The notes: generated by a model not told the origin, from the sequence alone. Shown: positions 7,685 through 17,520, counted from the first letter of the stretch. The stretch is 64,000 nucleotides of DNA from Pseudoalteromonas sp049257235 (GCF_049257235.1 NZ_JBMMUF010000012.1:1-64000); one strand, 5' to 3'. Program-made: numbers and translations.

Positions 7685-9532
7685 TTACTCGCCAGCTGCC
7701 TGAGCATCAACGTTTAAACATGCTGCTAGGGTGAACAGCAGCACTTGTTCTTGTTCATTAACGTCATTGTCGTGCTCAATGCAGGTTTTACAGGCCTTAA
7801 TTAAGGCCTGTTTTTTATTGCTTGGTAAGGCTTTTAGTATCAGTAATGCGCGGTGTAATCTAACCACTTGGTTGTGGGCTGTAGCGCTAAAATGCATGGG
7901 CAGTGCTAATTGTTCTGCCGCAGCGTCAAACGCAGCCTTTTGTTGTTCGTTATGAGTATGACCAAAGCTTGCCAATGCATTAAATAGCTGCTCACACGCT
8001 GATACCACTAATTTTTTGCTCATCACGATGGCTTTTTTATTCGTATCCCCCATTAACGCATGCACCGTTAATTCGTAAAACGCCCAGGCGTTGAGTTGCA
8101 TGTCGTTATGTGATTTTACGAACTCATCCAAGCTGGCAATAAAGTGCTTTTGTTGTGCTTTGGGTAAGCACCGCAAAGAGCCAATCGCAACCTCAAGCAA
8201 GGTAAATTTTTGTTCCATGGTTAAGGCGCTAAGGGCAGCCTCCGCTTGGTCAAAGCGAAATGCATCCACGTTGGGCATATTAATGACTTGGCGTAACTGC
8301 GCTTCGCGAATATCCCAGTTGTCATGCAAGCACAGCAGCATGACCAGCCACTTTGCATCAATGGGTTCATGTGCGAGATAACCCAAGGTGCTATCAATGC
8401 CCTCGAGTTTTTGTTGGTTTACTGGGTTTTGCGCATGTATTTGGGCTTGTAAATGAGTATGCGCATGTGCTGCCATAGCTCCAGGAACAACGGCAGTGCG
8501 GGCACGCTCGACAATAACGCCATCCCATGAAGGGTCAAGAGCCTTAATGCGCTTAGCTAAAGGTGGGTGAGTGCTAAACCATGAGACCCAAGGGTTTAAT
8601 GCATTACTAAAGAATAAATGACTATAAATATGCGCATTACTTTGTCGTAAGGTATTTTTTCTTGGGCTTGTGGCAATAACTAATAGGGCCTCTGCAAGCT
8701 CATAAGGGGAGCGCGTAAGCTCTGCGGCTCCAGCATCTGCCAGAAATTCCCTTTGTCGGCACACCATTGCCTTTATCAGATCACCGAGCTGTGTGCCTAA
8801 CCAGCCAAAAATGGTAAGCACTAATCCCACTATAATGGTAAAGCCAGCACCATCTCCTTTATTGCGAACTCTCGAGGAGGCTCTCATCGCGCTGTAAATA
8901 AGGCTCTCACCAGCTTGACCGATAAAGGTGATGCCGAATAGCAGTGCGCTCATACGCGCGTTTAGGCGAACATCGCCATGACGGATATGACTAAACTCAT
9001 GAGCTATCACGGCCTGTAATTGGTCGCGAGTAAGCTGCGTGATAGCGCCTTGGGTGACCGCTATCACACTGTCATGTGTATGATAGCCGGCAGCAAAGGC
9101 ATTGATACTGGGTTGATGTTTTAAAATATAAACACTCGGTAGAGGCATTCGCGCGGCAATCGCTACCTCCTCTACAACATTAAGTAATTGCCTTTCTATG
9201 GGGTCATAGGTATTACTTTGGACTTGTTCACCACCGAGTTGAGATGCGATCACCTGTCCGCCTTGGCGCAATTGAAAATACTTATAAAGTACCGCAGCAA
9301 TAATGACACTGGCGATGGTTGCCGCGATACCTAAATGAAACCCATAAGGTCTATCTTGATCCTGTGCACCAGAGTAAAAGTAGGTATGTGGGTCAGTGCC
9401 GTAGAAATCCATCACCCACAGTACAGGGAAGTGGGCCAGCGCAATCAGTGCGCTTACGGCAATCACAAAAAGGGTAACCAGCAACCACGTTTTTCGTCTA
9501 GCTTGGCGCTGGTGGGCGAAAAAATTCTGCAC
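7685..9532 (-). CDS. M48 family zinc metallopeptidase, membrane-bound
   Basis: A 615-residue membrane protease of the HtpX/Ste24 family. Zinc motif HEFSH (178-182) follows two N-terminal membrane helices (about 17-34 and 67-83); the third ligand is probably the Glu in the FLADAGAAELTR segment. A further helix pair near residues 195-245 flanks the active site. The C-terminal 270 residues are a helical extension not found in short HtpX proteins. It begins one base after the lemA stop, so the two are an operon; LemA-M48 pairing is common and suggests membrane-protein quality control. Confidence 0.88.
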   Translation of the reverse strand: MQNFFAHQRQARRKTWLLVTLFVIAVSALIALAHFPVLWVMDFYGTDPHTYFYSGAQDQDRPYGFHLGIAATIASVIIAAVLYKYFQLRQGGQVIASQLGGEQVQSNTYDPIERQLLNVVEEVAIAARMPLPSVYILKHQPSINAFAAGYHTHDSVIAVTQGAITQLTRDQLQAVIAHEFSHIRHGDVRLNARMSALLFGITFIGQAGESLIYSAMRASSRVRNKGDGAGFTIIVGLVLTIFGWLGTQLGDLIKAMVCRQREFLADAGAAELTRSPYELAEALLVIATSPRKNTLRQSNAHIYSHLFFSNALNPWVSWFSTHPPLAKRIKALDPSWDGVIVERARTAVVPGAMAAHAHTHLQAQIHAQNPVNQQKLEGIDSTLGYLAHEPIDAKWLVMLLCLHDNWDIREAQLRQVINMPNVDAFRFDQAEAALSALTMEQKFTLLEVAIGSLRCLPKAQQKHFIASLDEFVKSHNDMQLNAWAFYELTVHALMGDTNKKAIVMSKKLVVSACEQLFNALASFGHTHNEQQKAAFDAAAEQLALPMHFSATAHNQVVRLHRALLILKALPSNKKQALIKACKTCIEHDNDVNEQEQVLLFTLAACLNVDAQAAGE

Positions 9533-9533
9533 C

Positions 9534-10121
9534 TTAGTTGAATGACACTTTAGGTGCCTGACGTTGCGTTTGTGGATCGTCTAGCTCAAGCAACGGAGCA
9601 TCTTTAACATGACCTGTCATGTTCGCCACTACCACTTGCGGGAAGCTTTGTTTGTAGGCGTTAAACTGCATCACTGAGTCGTTATATGCTTGGCGCGCAA
9701 AGGCGATGCGGTTTTCTGTGCTGGTTAAATCTTCGCTTAAGCTAGCCATGGTTGAATCAGCTTTAAGCTCTGGGTAGTCTTCAATGCTTACTTGCAAAGC
9801 ACCGAGTGCGCTGGTTAATGCGCCTTCAGAACTGACAAGCTGAGCAAGAGCTGCGGGGTTAATGCCATTGCCTTTGAGTGCTTTGAGTGCACTTACCGCT
9901 TGGTTTCGTGCTTCCGTTACCGCTGTTAACGTAGCCTGCTCGTGTTTAAGGTAAGCTTGAGCGGTAGCAACCAAGTTGGGGATCAAGTCGTGGCGGCGAT
10001 GCAATTGCACATCGATTTGAGCAAACGCATTTTGATATTCGTTTTTGTACTGCACTAAAGTGTTAAAAATTACTATCGCAACGATTGCGACAATCACCAA
10101 CACGATTAAAAAAATCATCAT
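9534..10121 (-). CDS. lemA: LemA family protein
   Basis: A 195-residue LemA protein: one N-terminal membrane helix (about residues 2-22) and a coiled helical domain with the family segment RRHDLIPNLV near residue 45. LemA proteins are envelope-anchored and of unclear function, often paired with membrane peptidases as here. Two Met codons open the frame; either could be used. A divergent promoter region of about 190 bp separates it from the gene at 10315. Confidence 0.9.
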   Translation of the reverse strand: MMIFLIVLVIVAIVAIVIFNTLVQYKNEYQNAFAQIDVQLHRRHDLIPNLVATAQAYLKHEQATLTAVTEARNQAVSALKALKGNGINPAALAQLVSSEGALTSALGALQVSIEDYPELKADSTMASLSEDLTSTENRIAFARQAYNDSVMQFNAYKQSFPQVVVANMTGHVKDAPLLELDDPQTQRQAPKVSFN

Positions 10122-10314
10122 AGTAAGAGTCCTTCCCTTTTTGTGGGCATTATGAGCTTTGTATTTTGTTTTTACTGAACAAATTTAGCATAGCAAAGAT
10201 CGACAGCCAGTAACTTACCGCTCAACAATATACCTTATTTAGCCACAAAGTGAGCTAAAATTGTCGCAGATTTGTTATCATTACAGCTTGTTTTGTTCTT
10301 AGTAAGGGTTTTAA

Positions 10315-10668
10315 GTGGAATTATCACAAGGTGCAGTACTCAGTTTGCCGCTCTTTTTACTCAACGATGATTTGTATGCGCGCGATATTGATGCGCCTGA
10401 CTTGTTGTTAGAGGTCACTCTTGATGAGGATCTTTTGGCAAACCTGTGTCAAAACCCCAGTGCTGAGCAATCGGTGAGTTTGCAACTCAATGAATATCAA
10501 TTGGTAGCGCAAAGTGAGCCTGTTCCGCAACAAGAACATCAAGGCATGTTAACGTTAAGTCTAGGGCCATTATTAGCTGCCATTGTTGAGTGTGACGACG
10601 GTACGAGTTTTGTGTCACCCCAGCTAGAGATGATGCCGACGTTCGATTTAGGGGACGAGGATGAATAA
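10315..10668 (+). CDS. acidic hypothetical protein upstream of the fatty acid isomerase
   Basis: A 117-residue, strongly acidic, leucine-rich protein with no signal peptide and no membrane helix. Translation starts at GTG 10315 behind AGTAAGGG. Its end overlaps the start of the fatty acid cis/trans isomerase by 8 bp, so the two are probably translationally coupled. I do not recognise a family; coupling suggests a partner or regulator of the isomerase, but that is only positional. Confidence 0.7.
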   Translation: MELSQGAVLSLPLFLLNDDLYARDIDAPDLLLEVTLDEDLLANLCQNPSAEQSVSLQLNEYQLVAQSEPVPQQEHQGMLTLSLGPLLAAIVECDDGTSFVSPQLEMMPTFDLGDEDE

Positions 10669-12991
10669 ACTTGGATGGGTCTTTGCGCTTTTACTGTGTA
10701 CAGGCTGCGCCGTATTCGGCGCGCAAAAGTATGACAGTTTATTTGGTGTCCAGCAGGTGCAAAACCGACTGCTGCCAGCCTCACAAGAGCCGCAAAGCTT
10801 CTTCCAAGACCATGTTAAACCCGTAATTGATAACCGCTGTGTGGTTTGTCATGGCTGTTACGACGCCCCATGCCAGTTAAAGCTTTCCTCGCCACAAGGT
10901 ATAGACCGCGGACTGTCAAAAGAGTTGGTTTATGATGGTACGCGCTTGCTTGCAATCGAACCAAGTCGTTTATTTATAGATGCACACACTACACAGCAGT
11001 GGCGAGAAAAAGGCTTCACGCCTGTTCTCAATGAACGCGAACAAACAGCCCATGCTAATTTATTGGCCAGCGTCATGTTTCAAAGTCTCGCATTAAAACA
11101 GCGTAACCCACAGCCTAAAGATGCGATATTGCCAGAGAGCTTCGATTTTAGCCTCGACAGAGATCAAAGTTGTCCAACGATTGAAGAGTTTGACGACTAT
11201 GCCAGAGATAACCCATTAGCAGGCATGCCCTATGGTTTGCCCGCCGTGAGTCCCAAAGAAATGGCCTTGCTTACACAGTGGATTCAAAATGGTGCAAGCA
11301 TGCCCGAACATGCGCCTATCAGCGAGCAACTGCGCGGTGAGGTGGATAAATGGGAGAGCTTTTTGAATCAGGATGATTTGAAACATCGTCTCAGCGCTCG
11401 TTATATCTACGAACATTGGTATTTAGCGAATATTTATTTTGATGCTGTTGATAAAGCGCAATTCTTTAAATTAGTGCGCTCAGCTACGCCCCCTGGACAG
11501 CCAATTGAGGTGATTGCGACACGTCGCCCGTACGAAGACCCCAAAGTAGAGCGTGTTTATTATCGATTGCGCCCTAATCACAGCACTATTTTAGCGAAAA
11601 CACATATTCCCTTGGCGCTCAATGAGGATAAGCTAGCGCGCCTAAAGTCGCAGTTTATTCACCCTCAATACAGCGTGACGAAACTTCCTGGGTATAACAT
11701 CAGCATTGCTTCAAACCCTTTTAAGGTCTTTGCACAACTGCCTGTGCAATCGCGTTATCAATTTATGCTTGATGAAGCAGAGCTTATCATTCGTGGCTTT
11801 ATTCAAGGGCCTGTTTGCCGTGGGCAAATAGCGCTGAACGTAATTAATGACCATTTTTGGGTGGCATTTGTAGACCCTAAATTTATTGGTAATGAGCAGT
11901 TTGAAAACTTCTTAAATAGCCAAGAAGATAAACTTGATATGCCAGCGCAAGAAGACTCCAATGCGTTGCCAATAACCAGTTGGGTAAAATATGCCGCAAA
12001 ACAAAGCGAGTTTCTTGAAGCCAAAGCGACATTAGCAAATCAGGTGTTCGCGGGTGGTAAAAACTTAACACAAGACATCATTTGGCAAGGTGAGGGGTAT
12101 AACGATAATGCTGCGCTCACTATTTTTAGACACTTCAACAGTGCAACCGTAGTGAAAGGTTGGGTTGGCGAAGAGCCCAAGACAGCATGGATTCTTGATT
12201 ACTCATTATTTGAGCGTATCCATTATTTGCTGGTGGCAGGGTTTGATGTTTATGGAAATGTGGGCCATCAACTTATTACCCGTTTGTACATGGACTTCTT
12301 ACGCATGGAAGGTGAGGATAATTTCTTGTCCTTGCTCCCGATTGAACAAAGAAAGCAATTGCGCGAGCACTGGTACCGCCGTTCACCAACGAGTTTGGTG
12401 GAATTCTTAAAAGACTCAGATATTCGCTTTAACCAACCAACTGGGGTGCTCTATAACACTCAAGATTATCAGCACGAGTTGTATGATAAGTTAAAAGCGA
12501 CACTCGAGCCTGTGATGAGTCAGCGCTATGACTATCAGCAAGTGCCACAAATACTAAGACGATTGAATGACTTACCGAGCAAGGTGGTCAACGTGTTACC
12601 GCAGGTGAGTTATATCTTAGTCAAAGGTGACTCAGAATTGCCCAACGCTTACACGCTGGTGCATCACAACGCCCATTACAACATTAGTAGTTTACTTCGC
12701 GAAGAAGCACAGCGTGCATACAGTGAGGATACCGCGCTCGTTGTGCCGGGGTTTATTGGCGATTACCCAGAGGCAATTTGGATGTTAAACGCAGACGAAT
12801 TGGATGCATTTGTTGGAAAGCTGGAAAAAGCAGATACGGAAAAAGCCTACCAAGCGCTTAAAAGTGAGTTTGCAATCAGGCGTACCGACCCAGACTTTTG
12901 GCGCTACAGTGACCTGTTACATGACATCGCGAAGCGCTACAGAGGCATTGAGTATGGGCTGTTTGACTATAATCGTCTTGAAAATCGGTAA
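10661..12991 (+). CDS. cti: fatty acid cis/trans isomerase (heme protein)
   Basis: A periplasmic enzyme that converts cis- to trans-unsaturated fatty acids in membrane phospholipids to stiffen the membrane quickly under solvent or heat stress. At 776 residues it has usual Cti length. After an N-terminal export signal (residues 1-20, with a Cys16 that could be lipidated) comes the cytochrome c-type heme site CVVCH (60-64), followed at once by the Cys-rich GCYDAPC typical of Cti. The rest is the large conserved Cti domain. It is probably constitutive and controlled by substrate access, as known for Cti in Pseudomonas. Confidence 0.92.
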   Translation: MNKLGWVFALLLCTGCAVFGAQKYDSLFGVQQVQNRLLPASQEPQSFFQDHVKPVIDNRCVVCHGCYDAPCQLKLSSPQGIDRGLSKELVYDGTRLLAIEPSRLFIDAHTTQQWREKGFTPVLNEREQTAHANLLASVMFQSLALKQRNPQPKDAILPESFDFSLDRDQSCPTIEEFDDYARDNPLAGMPYGLPAVSPKEMALLTQWIQNGASMPEHAPISEQLRGEVDKWESFLNQDDLKHRLSARYIYEHWYLANIYFDAVDKAQFFKLVRSATPPGQPIEVIATRRPYEDPKVERVYYRLRPNHSTILAKTHIPLALNEDKLARLKSQFIHPQYSVTKLPGYNISIASNPFKVFAQLPVQSRYQFMLDEAELIIRGFIQGPVCRGQIALNVINDHFWVAFVDPKFIGNEQFENFLNSQEDKLDMPAQEDSNALPITSWVKYAAKQSEFLEAKATLANQVFAGGKNLTQDIIWQGEGYNDNAALTIFRHFNSATVVKGWVGEEPKTAWILDYSLFERIHYLLVAGFDVYGNVGHQLITRLYMDFLRMEGEDNFLSLLPIEQRKQLREHWYRRSPTSLVEFLKDSDIRFNQPTGVLYNTQDYQHELYDKLKATLEPVMSQRYDYQQVPQILRRLNDLPSKVVNVLPQVSYILVKGDSELPNAYTLVHHNAHYNISSLLREEAQRAYSEDTALVVPGFIGDYPEAIWMLNADELDAFVGKLEKADTEKAYQALKSEFAIRRTDPDFWRYSDLLHDIAKRYRGIEYGLFDYNRLENR

Positions 12992-13084
12992 CTTATAAAA
13001 AGCGCATTGTAACATTTTAATAACACTTGTTTACTTGTGTCTGTTTTGGCAAAATTGCGGTGGGAAAACAGATGGGAAGCAAGT

Positions 13085-13588
13085 ATGCACTACTGGTTAA
13101 TTTTGATTGCCGTATTGATGTCGGCAAGCACCGTTAGCGCAAATGAGAAGAAGCTGAGTAAATGTATCAGCCCAACAGGGAAAGTAAAATACACTACGGA
13201 GTCTTGTCCTCGAGGTTATCGAGAGCAAGTTATGCAAGAGCAAATGTCATTAATGCAGTTTGCTCAAAAGGCGCGACAAGCGCCTGATGTCGGTCCAAAA
13301 GAAGTAGATGAAACTGACTTGGCATATTACTTACGCAGTAATTTTGGCTATACAGACTGGGTTGAAAATGTGCAGCGCAGTTATCTAGAACAGGGTAACG
13401 CTGTTGTTGTCGTTGATACATTCCGTTTGCATAAGCTTGAGGGGATTTGTCGCGCGACACACCAATGGATGAAAGATCATCCTCATCCGATTTTTAACCT
13501 CGAAGACATGCGCTTTGAGTTCACAACGGGTTCGTCATTCGATACACGTTATATAACGGATGATGTGTGTGAATATCGATTGAGATAA
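13085..13588 (+). CDS. exported protein with DUF4124-like N-terminus
   Basis: A 167-residue exported protein. The start at 13085 (MHYWLILIAV) is chosen because it gives a clean signal peptide ending near VSA (residues 18-20) and has GGGAAGC upstream; an in-frame ATG-less extension to 13037 lacks support. The mature N-terminus has the KCxxxxGKxxYT...CP pattern seen in DUF4124 proteins (KCISPTGKVKYTTESCP). The C-terminal half has two further cysteines but no catalytic motif. Function unknown. Confidence 0.72.
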   Translation: MHYWLILIAVLMSASTVSANEKKLSKCISPTGKVKYTTESCPRGYREQVMQEQMSLMQFAQKARQAPDVGPKEVDETDLAYYLRSNFGYTDWVENVQRSYLEQGNAVVVVDTFRLHKLEGICRATHQWMKDHPHPIFNLEDMRFEFTTGSSFDTRYITDDVCEYRLR

Positions 13589-13591
13589 TAT

Positions 13592-13619
13592 AAAAAAGGA
13601 GCGAAAGCTCCTTTTTTTA
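13592..13619. terminator. bidirectional intrinsic terminator
   Basis: AAAAAAGGAGC / GCTCCTTTTTTT with a GAAA tetraloop; A and T runs on both sides serve the two converging genes. Confidence 0.92.
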
Positions 13620-13643
13620 TATCAATCAGCATACTGATTGGCA

Positions 13644-14282
13644 TTACTGCACTGAATCAGCCGCTGCCAACAACAACTGCTCACTTAAGCGTACTTTGTA
13701 GTTCGGGTTTGCGTATTGAAAATGCACGCGAGAGTCAGTATCAAGAACAAATACCGCAGGTACTGGCAGAGCAACTTTCTGTTCACCGTCCAAGGTTACA
13801 AAGTTAACCCCGAGCTTATTGCGATAAATATCTGCAACCTTGTCTTCTAAGAAAAATGCCAAGCCTAAATCTTGTGATAGGCGCAGCTGATCGTCAGAAA
13901 GCAGCTTATAGTTTGCTGAGCTAATTTTACTTTCTCTAAGCTTTTCTGGGCTATCAGGAGATACGGCTATAATTTGAAAGCCTTTTTCCACTAGCTGCTG
14001 CTCAACTTTTTGAATATTCGCCAATTGTTTTGAACAATAGGGGCACCAACCGCCACGATAAACCACCAGTATTGTGGGCTTTTCACTCACTAGGGCTTTA
14101 ATAGAGACTTCTTCGCCTTGGGTATTTTTTAATGTGCTATCAGGGATCACTAACCCAGGTAAAACTGGGCTCACTTGCTCCGCTGAGTCGCTAATATGCG
14201 TGATAGTCGCTGCCTGTGCTACGTGACTGGCAATGAGTAATGTTGAGCTCGCAATGAGCGTGTTTACGAATGTTTTGAGCAT
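13644..14282 (-). CDS. periplasmic peroxiredoxin-like thioredoxin-fold protein
   Basis: A 212-residue protein with a signal peptide (cleavage near AQA, residues 22-24) and an AhpC/TSA-type thioredoxin fold. The active site is WCPYC (Cys80, Cys83), a CXXC pair in the place of the peroxidatic cysteine, followed by a typical ILVVYRGG strand before it. It likely reduces peroxides or disulfides in the periplasm. Single gene, divergent from the dUTPase gene. Confidence 0.85.
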   Translation of the reverse strand: MLKTFVNTLIASSTLLIASHVAQAATITHISDSAEQVSPVLPGLVIPDSTLKNTQGEEVSIKALVSEKPTILVVYRGGWCPYCSKQLANIQKVEQQLVEKGFQIIAVSPDSPEKLRESKISSANYKLLSDDQLRLSQDLGLAFFLEDKVADIYRNKLGVNFVTLDGEQKVALPVPAVFVLDTDSRVHFQYANPNYKVRLSEQLLLAAADSVQ

Positions 14283-14403
14283 GATAAAACGTGCCTTATA
14301 AAAAAGTTCTCGAACACAAGAACGAGGTACTTAGGATTATCTTTCATTCCTTCGTCAGATAACGGTATGATAGTTACTATTGAGGATCAATAAGAGAAAA
14401 AAC

Positions 14404-15024
14404 ATGTCTAGCGCAGCTAAAAAAATCGCGGTCATGCTTGAAATGCAGCATGCAATGAACACCAAAGTCCATGAACAGTGGTTCGAGCAGGGTTTTGAAT
14501 GGTATCGAGCTATTTGGGTTGAGTGTGCCGAAATGCTTGACCACTACGGTTGGAAGTGGTGGAAAAAACAAACGCCTGATACTGAACAAGTGATCCTTGA
14601 GCTCGTAGATATTTTCCACTTTGGCTTGAGCCTGCGTATTGACGGCGAAACAGCATTTAGCGATTTAGCACAACAGCTTGAGCAAGAAATGGCACAGCCA
14701 CAATGTGCAGATGACTTTAAAGCGACGCTAGAGATTCTTGCTGCAAGTGCCGTGAATGACAAACAATTCAACGCTGGAGCTTTTGCTGGGTGTATGCAGC
14801 AAATTGGCATGAATATCGACGACTTATACCGTGGTTACGTGGGTAAAAATACCCTGAACTTCTTCCGCCAAGACAATGGCTACAAAGATGGCACCTATGT
14901 CAAAGTGTGGAATGGCCAAGAAGATAACGAACACCTTGTAGAGGTAGTGAAAAGCCTAGATACTGAAAATCCAGACTTCGCACACCTTGTTTATCAGGGC
15001 CTGCAGCAGCGTTACCCAGCTTAA
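14404..15024 (+). CDS. dimeric dUTP diphosphatase (all-alpha NTP-PPase)
   Basis: A 206-residue member of the dUTPase_2 family, which removes dUTP to give dUMP and keep uracil out of DNA. It is all-alpha and related to MazG, not to trimeric Dut. The ExxE and DxxxH-like metal-binding helices are seen in WVECAEMLDHYGWKWWK and ELVDIFHFGLS, and the later DLYRGYVGKNTLNFFRQDNGY segment (near 145-165, split here as DLYRGY and KNTLNFFRQDNGY) is the family signature. The start at 14404 has AAGAGA upstream. It overlaps the end of the converging HAD gene by 4 bp. Confidence 0.88.
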   Translation: MSSAAKKIAVMLEMQHAMNTKVHEQWFEQGFEWYRAIWVECAEMLDHYGWKWWKKQTPDTEQVILELVDIFHFGLSLRIDGETAFSDLAQQLEQEMAQPQCADDFKATLEILAASAVNDKQFNAGAFAGCMQQIGMNIDDLYRGYVGKNTLNFFRQDNGYKDGTYVKVWNGQEDNEHLVEVVKSLDTENPDFAHLVYQGLQQRYPA

Positions 15025-15674
15025 ACGGGTAAAATATCGCGATAATCAGTGATATTTTCATAACCAGATAGTAAGCGCATTGGCTGTTTACTATCTGGAT
15101 TGGCCACGGCGAGTAAGTGGCCTATACCAAACTCTTTCGCGCTAGCCAGCACCGCGGCACTGTCATCCACAAACAGTGTACGGCTTTTATCAAACTGCAA
15201 GTCAGCCTCTACTTGTTGCCACAAACGTTGTTGTTCTTTACTGACCCCATAGTCATGCGTTGAGATTAGCGTATCTAAATACTTATCCAGCTCTGTTAGC
15301 TCGACTTTAAGACTCAAGCTGTCGCGATGGGCATTGGTGAGCAAAATCAGTTTTTTGCCCGCTTTTTTTAAGGCGTGTAAAAAGACGATAGCATCTTCGC
15401 GAATGGAGATAAGGTGCTGTATCTCGCGCTTGAGTTCCATGATGGGTAATTGTAACTCTGCTTGCCAATAGTCTAAGCAATACCACTGTAGTTGCCCTTG
15501 CACTGCTTCGTACTTATTAGCCATCTCTTTACGGGCATCATCAATGCTCATCTGATGCTTTTTTGCATAGGCGTTAGGCACCACTTCTAACCAAAAATGA
15601 TTGTCGAAGTGTAAATCAAGTAACGTACCGTCCATGTCGAGTAATACTGTATCGATATTGGCCCAATTCGGCAT
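15021..15674 (-). CDS. yrfG: GMP/IMP nucleotidase YrfG (HAD family)
   Basis: A 217-residue HAD-like phosphatase; E. coli YrfG hydrolyses GMP and IMP. The catalytic motif DMDGT has the nucleophile Asp13 and acid Asp15, motif II is LLTNA near residue 113, and motif IV is FVDDS near residue 168. It is divergent from nudE, 54 bp away, the same neighbourhood as in E. coli, supporting the assignment. Confidence 0.9.
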   Translation of the reverse strand: MPNWANIDTVLLDMDGTLLDLHFDNHFWLEVVPNAYAKKHQMSIDDARKEMANKYEAVQGQLQWYCLDYWQAELQLPIMELKREIQHLISIREDAIVFLHALKKAGKKLILLTNAHRDSLSLKVELTELDKYLDTLISTHDYGVSKEQQRLWQQVEADLQFDKSRTLFVDDSAAVLASAKEFGIGHLLAVANPDSKQPMRLLSGYENITDYRDILPV

Positions 15675-15728
15675 AGGATTTTCCTAATAAAACAATTATG
15701 ATGAGAACAAGGTGATAATAACAAAGTC

Positions 15729-16295
15729 GTGACCATGACACAGAAAAAGCAGCAAATTCCTCCAGAAATATTGAATAATCAGGTCACAGCGCAAAGCCGA
15801 TTATTCACCGTTGAGGCACTTGATCTTCGTTTTTCTAATGGCGAGCAGCGTCAGTATGAGCGTATTCGTGGCGGTGGTCGAGGTGCCGTGATGATCGTGC
15901 CCGTGACCGAAAATGACGAGTTGATTTTAGTTCGAGAATACTGTGCTGGTACACATAACTATCAACTGGGTTTCCCCAAAGGGTTGATTGACCCAGGTGA
16001 GACGCCTGAGCAGGCCGCTAATCGAGAGCTCAAAGAGGAAGTGGGTTTGGGCGCTAAAACTATGTCGTGCCTCAAGCAAGTGTCATTGGCTCCAAGTTAC
16101 TTTAACGCGCAAATGCACATCTTAACGGCGACTAATCTATACCCAGAAGTATTAGCAGGGGATGAGCCTGAACCATTGGAAGTTGTGTATTGGCCAAAAT
16201 CACAGTGGCAGCAATTATTATCAGAGCCCGATTTTACAGAAGCGCGAAGTGTGGCTGCTTTGCTATTATTAATAAACACCTCAAGCAGCACATAG
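15729..16295 (+). CDS. nudE: ADP compounds hydrolase NudE (Nudix)
   Basis: A Nudix enzyme of 188 residues acting on ADP-ribose, NADH and diadenosine polyphosphates. The Nudix box runs from Gly85 to about residue 107 with REL KEE VG in order, and the SRLFTVEALDLRF and APSYFNAQM segments are typical of NudE. Translation may start at GTG 15729 or two codons later at ATG 15735. It heads a likely operon with cysQ (59 bp gap); nudE, yrfG and cysQ all deal with nucleotide by-products. Confidence 0.93.
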   Translation: MTMTQKKQQIPPEILNNQVTAQSRLFTVEALDLRFSNGEQRQYERIRGGGRGAVMIVPVTENDELILVREYCAGTHNYQLGFPKGLIDPGETPEQAANRELKEEVGLGAKTMSCLKQVSLAPSYFNAQMHILTATNLYPEVLAGDEPEPLEVVYWPKSQWQQLLSEPDFTEARSVAALLLLINTSSST

Positions 16296-16354
16296 CGGTA
16301 GAATTGGTAAGCGCATCAAAGCATTGATATAGGCAAAAAGGTAAGGGGGCGAAG

Positions 16355-17158
16355 TTGCAAGAATTCTTACAGCCGTGCATTGAATTGGCAGAGCAAGCCG
16401 GAATGGCCATTATGGCTATTTACAAACAGCCTGATATTGGCCGTCAGGTCAAATCAGATGACACTCCCGTAACCAAGGCGGATATTGCCGCGAATGATGT
16501 GCTTGTTAAAGGTCTACGCGAGTTAGCGCCCGATATCCCTATTATGTCAGAAGAAACACCTATCCCAGCGTTGGCGGATAGGCAGCATTGGCAGCGATAT
16601 TGGTTGCTTGATCCTATGGATGGCACCGGAGAGTTTATCTTACAAAGTGGTGACTTTGCCGTGAACATTGCGCTGGTGGAGGACAACCATCCGGTTCTCG
16701 GCGTGATTCACTGGCCCGCAAAAAACATTACCTACTATGCGTCGTATAAACATGGTGCGTTTAAAAAGTCTGAGCAAGGCACCCAGCAAATTAGCGTTGC
16801 TCAACCAGCGGGATTAACCTTGGCTGTCAGTCGTCGCCAGAAACTTGAAGCCGTTAGCCAATACCTCAACACTTCGTTTGATACCATTGCGTTGGGTTCA
16901 TGTTCACTCAAAGCATGTATCATCGCCGAAGGTAAAGCCGATTGCTTTATGCGCATCGGGCCAACGGGCGAGTGGGACACTGGCGCGTCACAAATTATTG
17001 TTGAAGAAGCGGGTGGATGCATTACTGATGCTGAGTTTAACCCATTGACTTATAACCAACGTGAGTCAACTGAGAACCCTGACTTTATCGTGATGGGTCA
17101 TCCTGATTGGGAATGGCAAAAGATGATAAACCCTCACCAACGCTCTCATCACGATTAG
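16355..17158 (+). CDS. cysQ: 3'(2'),5'-bisphosphate nucleotidase CysQ
   Basis: A 267-residue Li-sensitive phosphatase of the inositol monophosphatase fold that removes the phosphate of pAp formed in sulfate assimilation. Metal-binding motifs are SEE (65-67), DPMDGTGEF (Asp86, Asp89) and WDTGAS near residue 206. The usual Lys or Arg in DPLDGTKEF is Gly here. The TTG start at 16355 is chosen because AAGGGGG lies 6-12 bases upstream. It is the last gene before the tRNA cluster. Confidence 0.9.
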   Translation: MQEFLQPCIELAEQAGMAIMAIYKQPDIGRQVKSDDTPVTKADIAANDVLVKGLRELAPDIPIMSEETPIPALADRQHWQRYWLLDPMDGTGEFILQSGDFAVNIALVEDNHPVLGVIHWPAKNITYYASYKHGAFKKSEQGTQQISVAQPAGLTLAVSRRQKLEAVSQYLNTSFDTIALGSCSLKACIIAEGKADCFMRIGPTGEWDTGASQIIVEEAGGCITDAEFNPLTYNQRESTENPDFIVMGHPDWEWQKMINPHQRSHHD

Positions 17159-17212
17159 AATGATGGTGTTGGTTGAAAAATCAGCATCTGAAACAGATAT
17201 TCAGTTTTAAAC

Positions 17213-17240
17213 TTGCATTTTAAATCTTTTGCTATATTAT
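17213..17240 (+). promoter_or_regulatory. promoter of the initiator tRNA cluster
   Basis: -35 TTGCAT (17213-17218) and -10 TATTAT (17235-17240) are 16 bases apart. The bases right after the -10 (GGCGCTC) are GC-rich, a discriminator typical of stable-RNA promoters under stringent control. Confidence 0.65.
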
Positions 17241-17303
17241 GGCGCTCTCGTTGACGCAGGGTACCCCCAAAGGCAACGAGATTAAGACGTAAAAGTCTAC
17301 TGG

Positions 17304-17380
<77 letters not shown>

Positions 17381-17443
17381 ATTTTTAATTGGAAAGCCCA
17401 CTTCTTTAGAAAGCAGAAGCAAAACAACTTTCAAGTCTACTGG

Positions 17444-17520
<77 letters not shown>

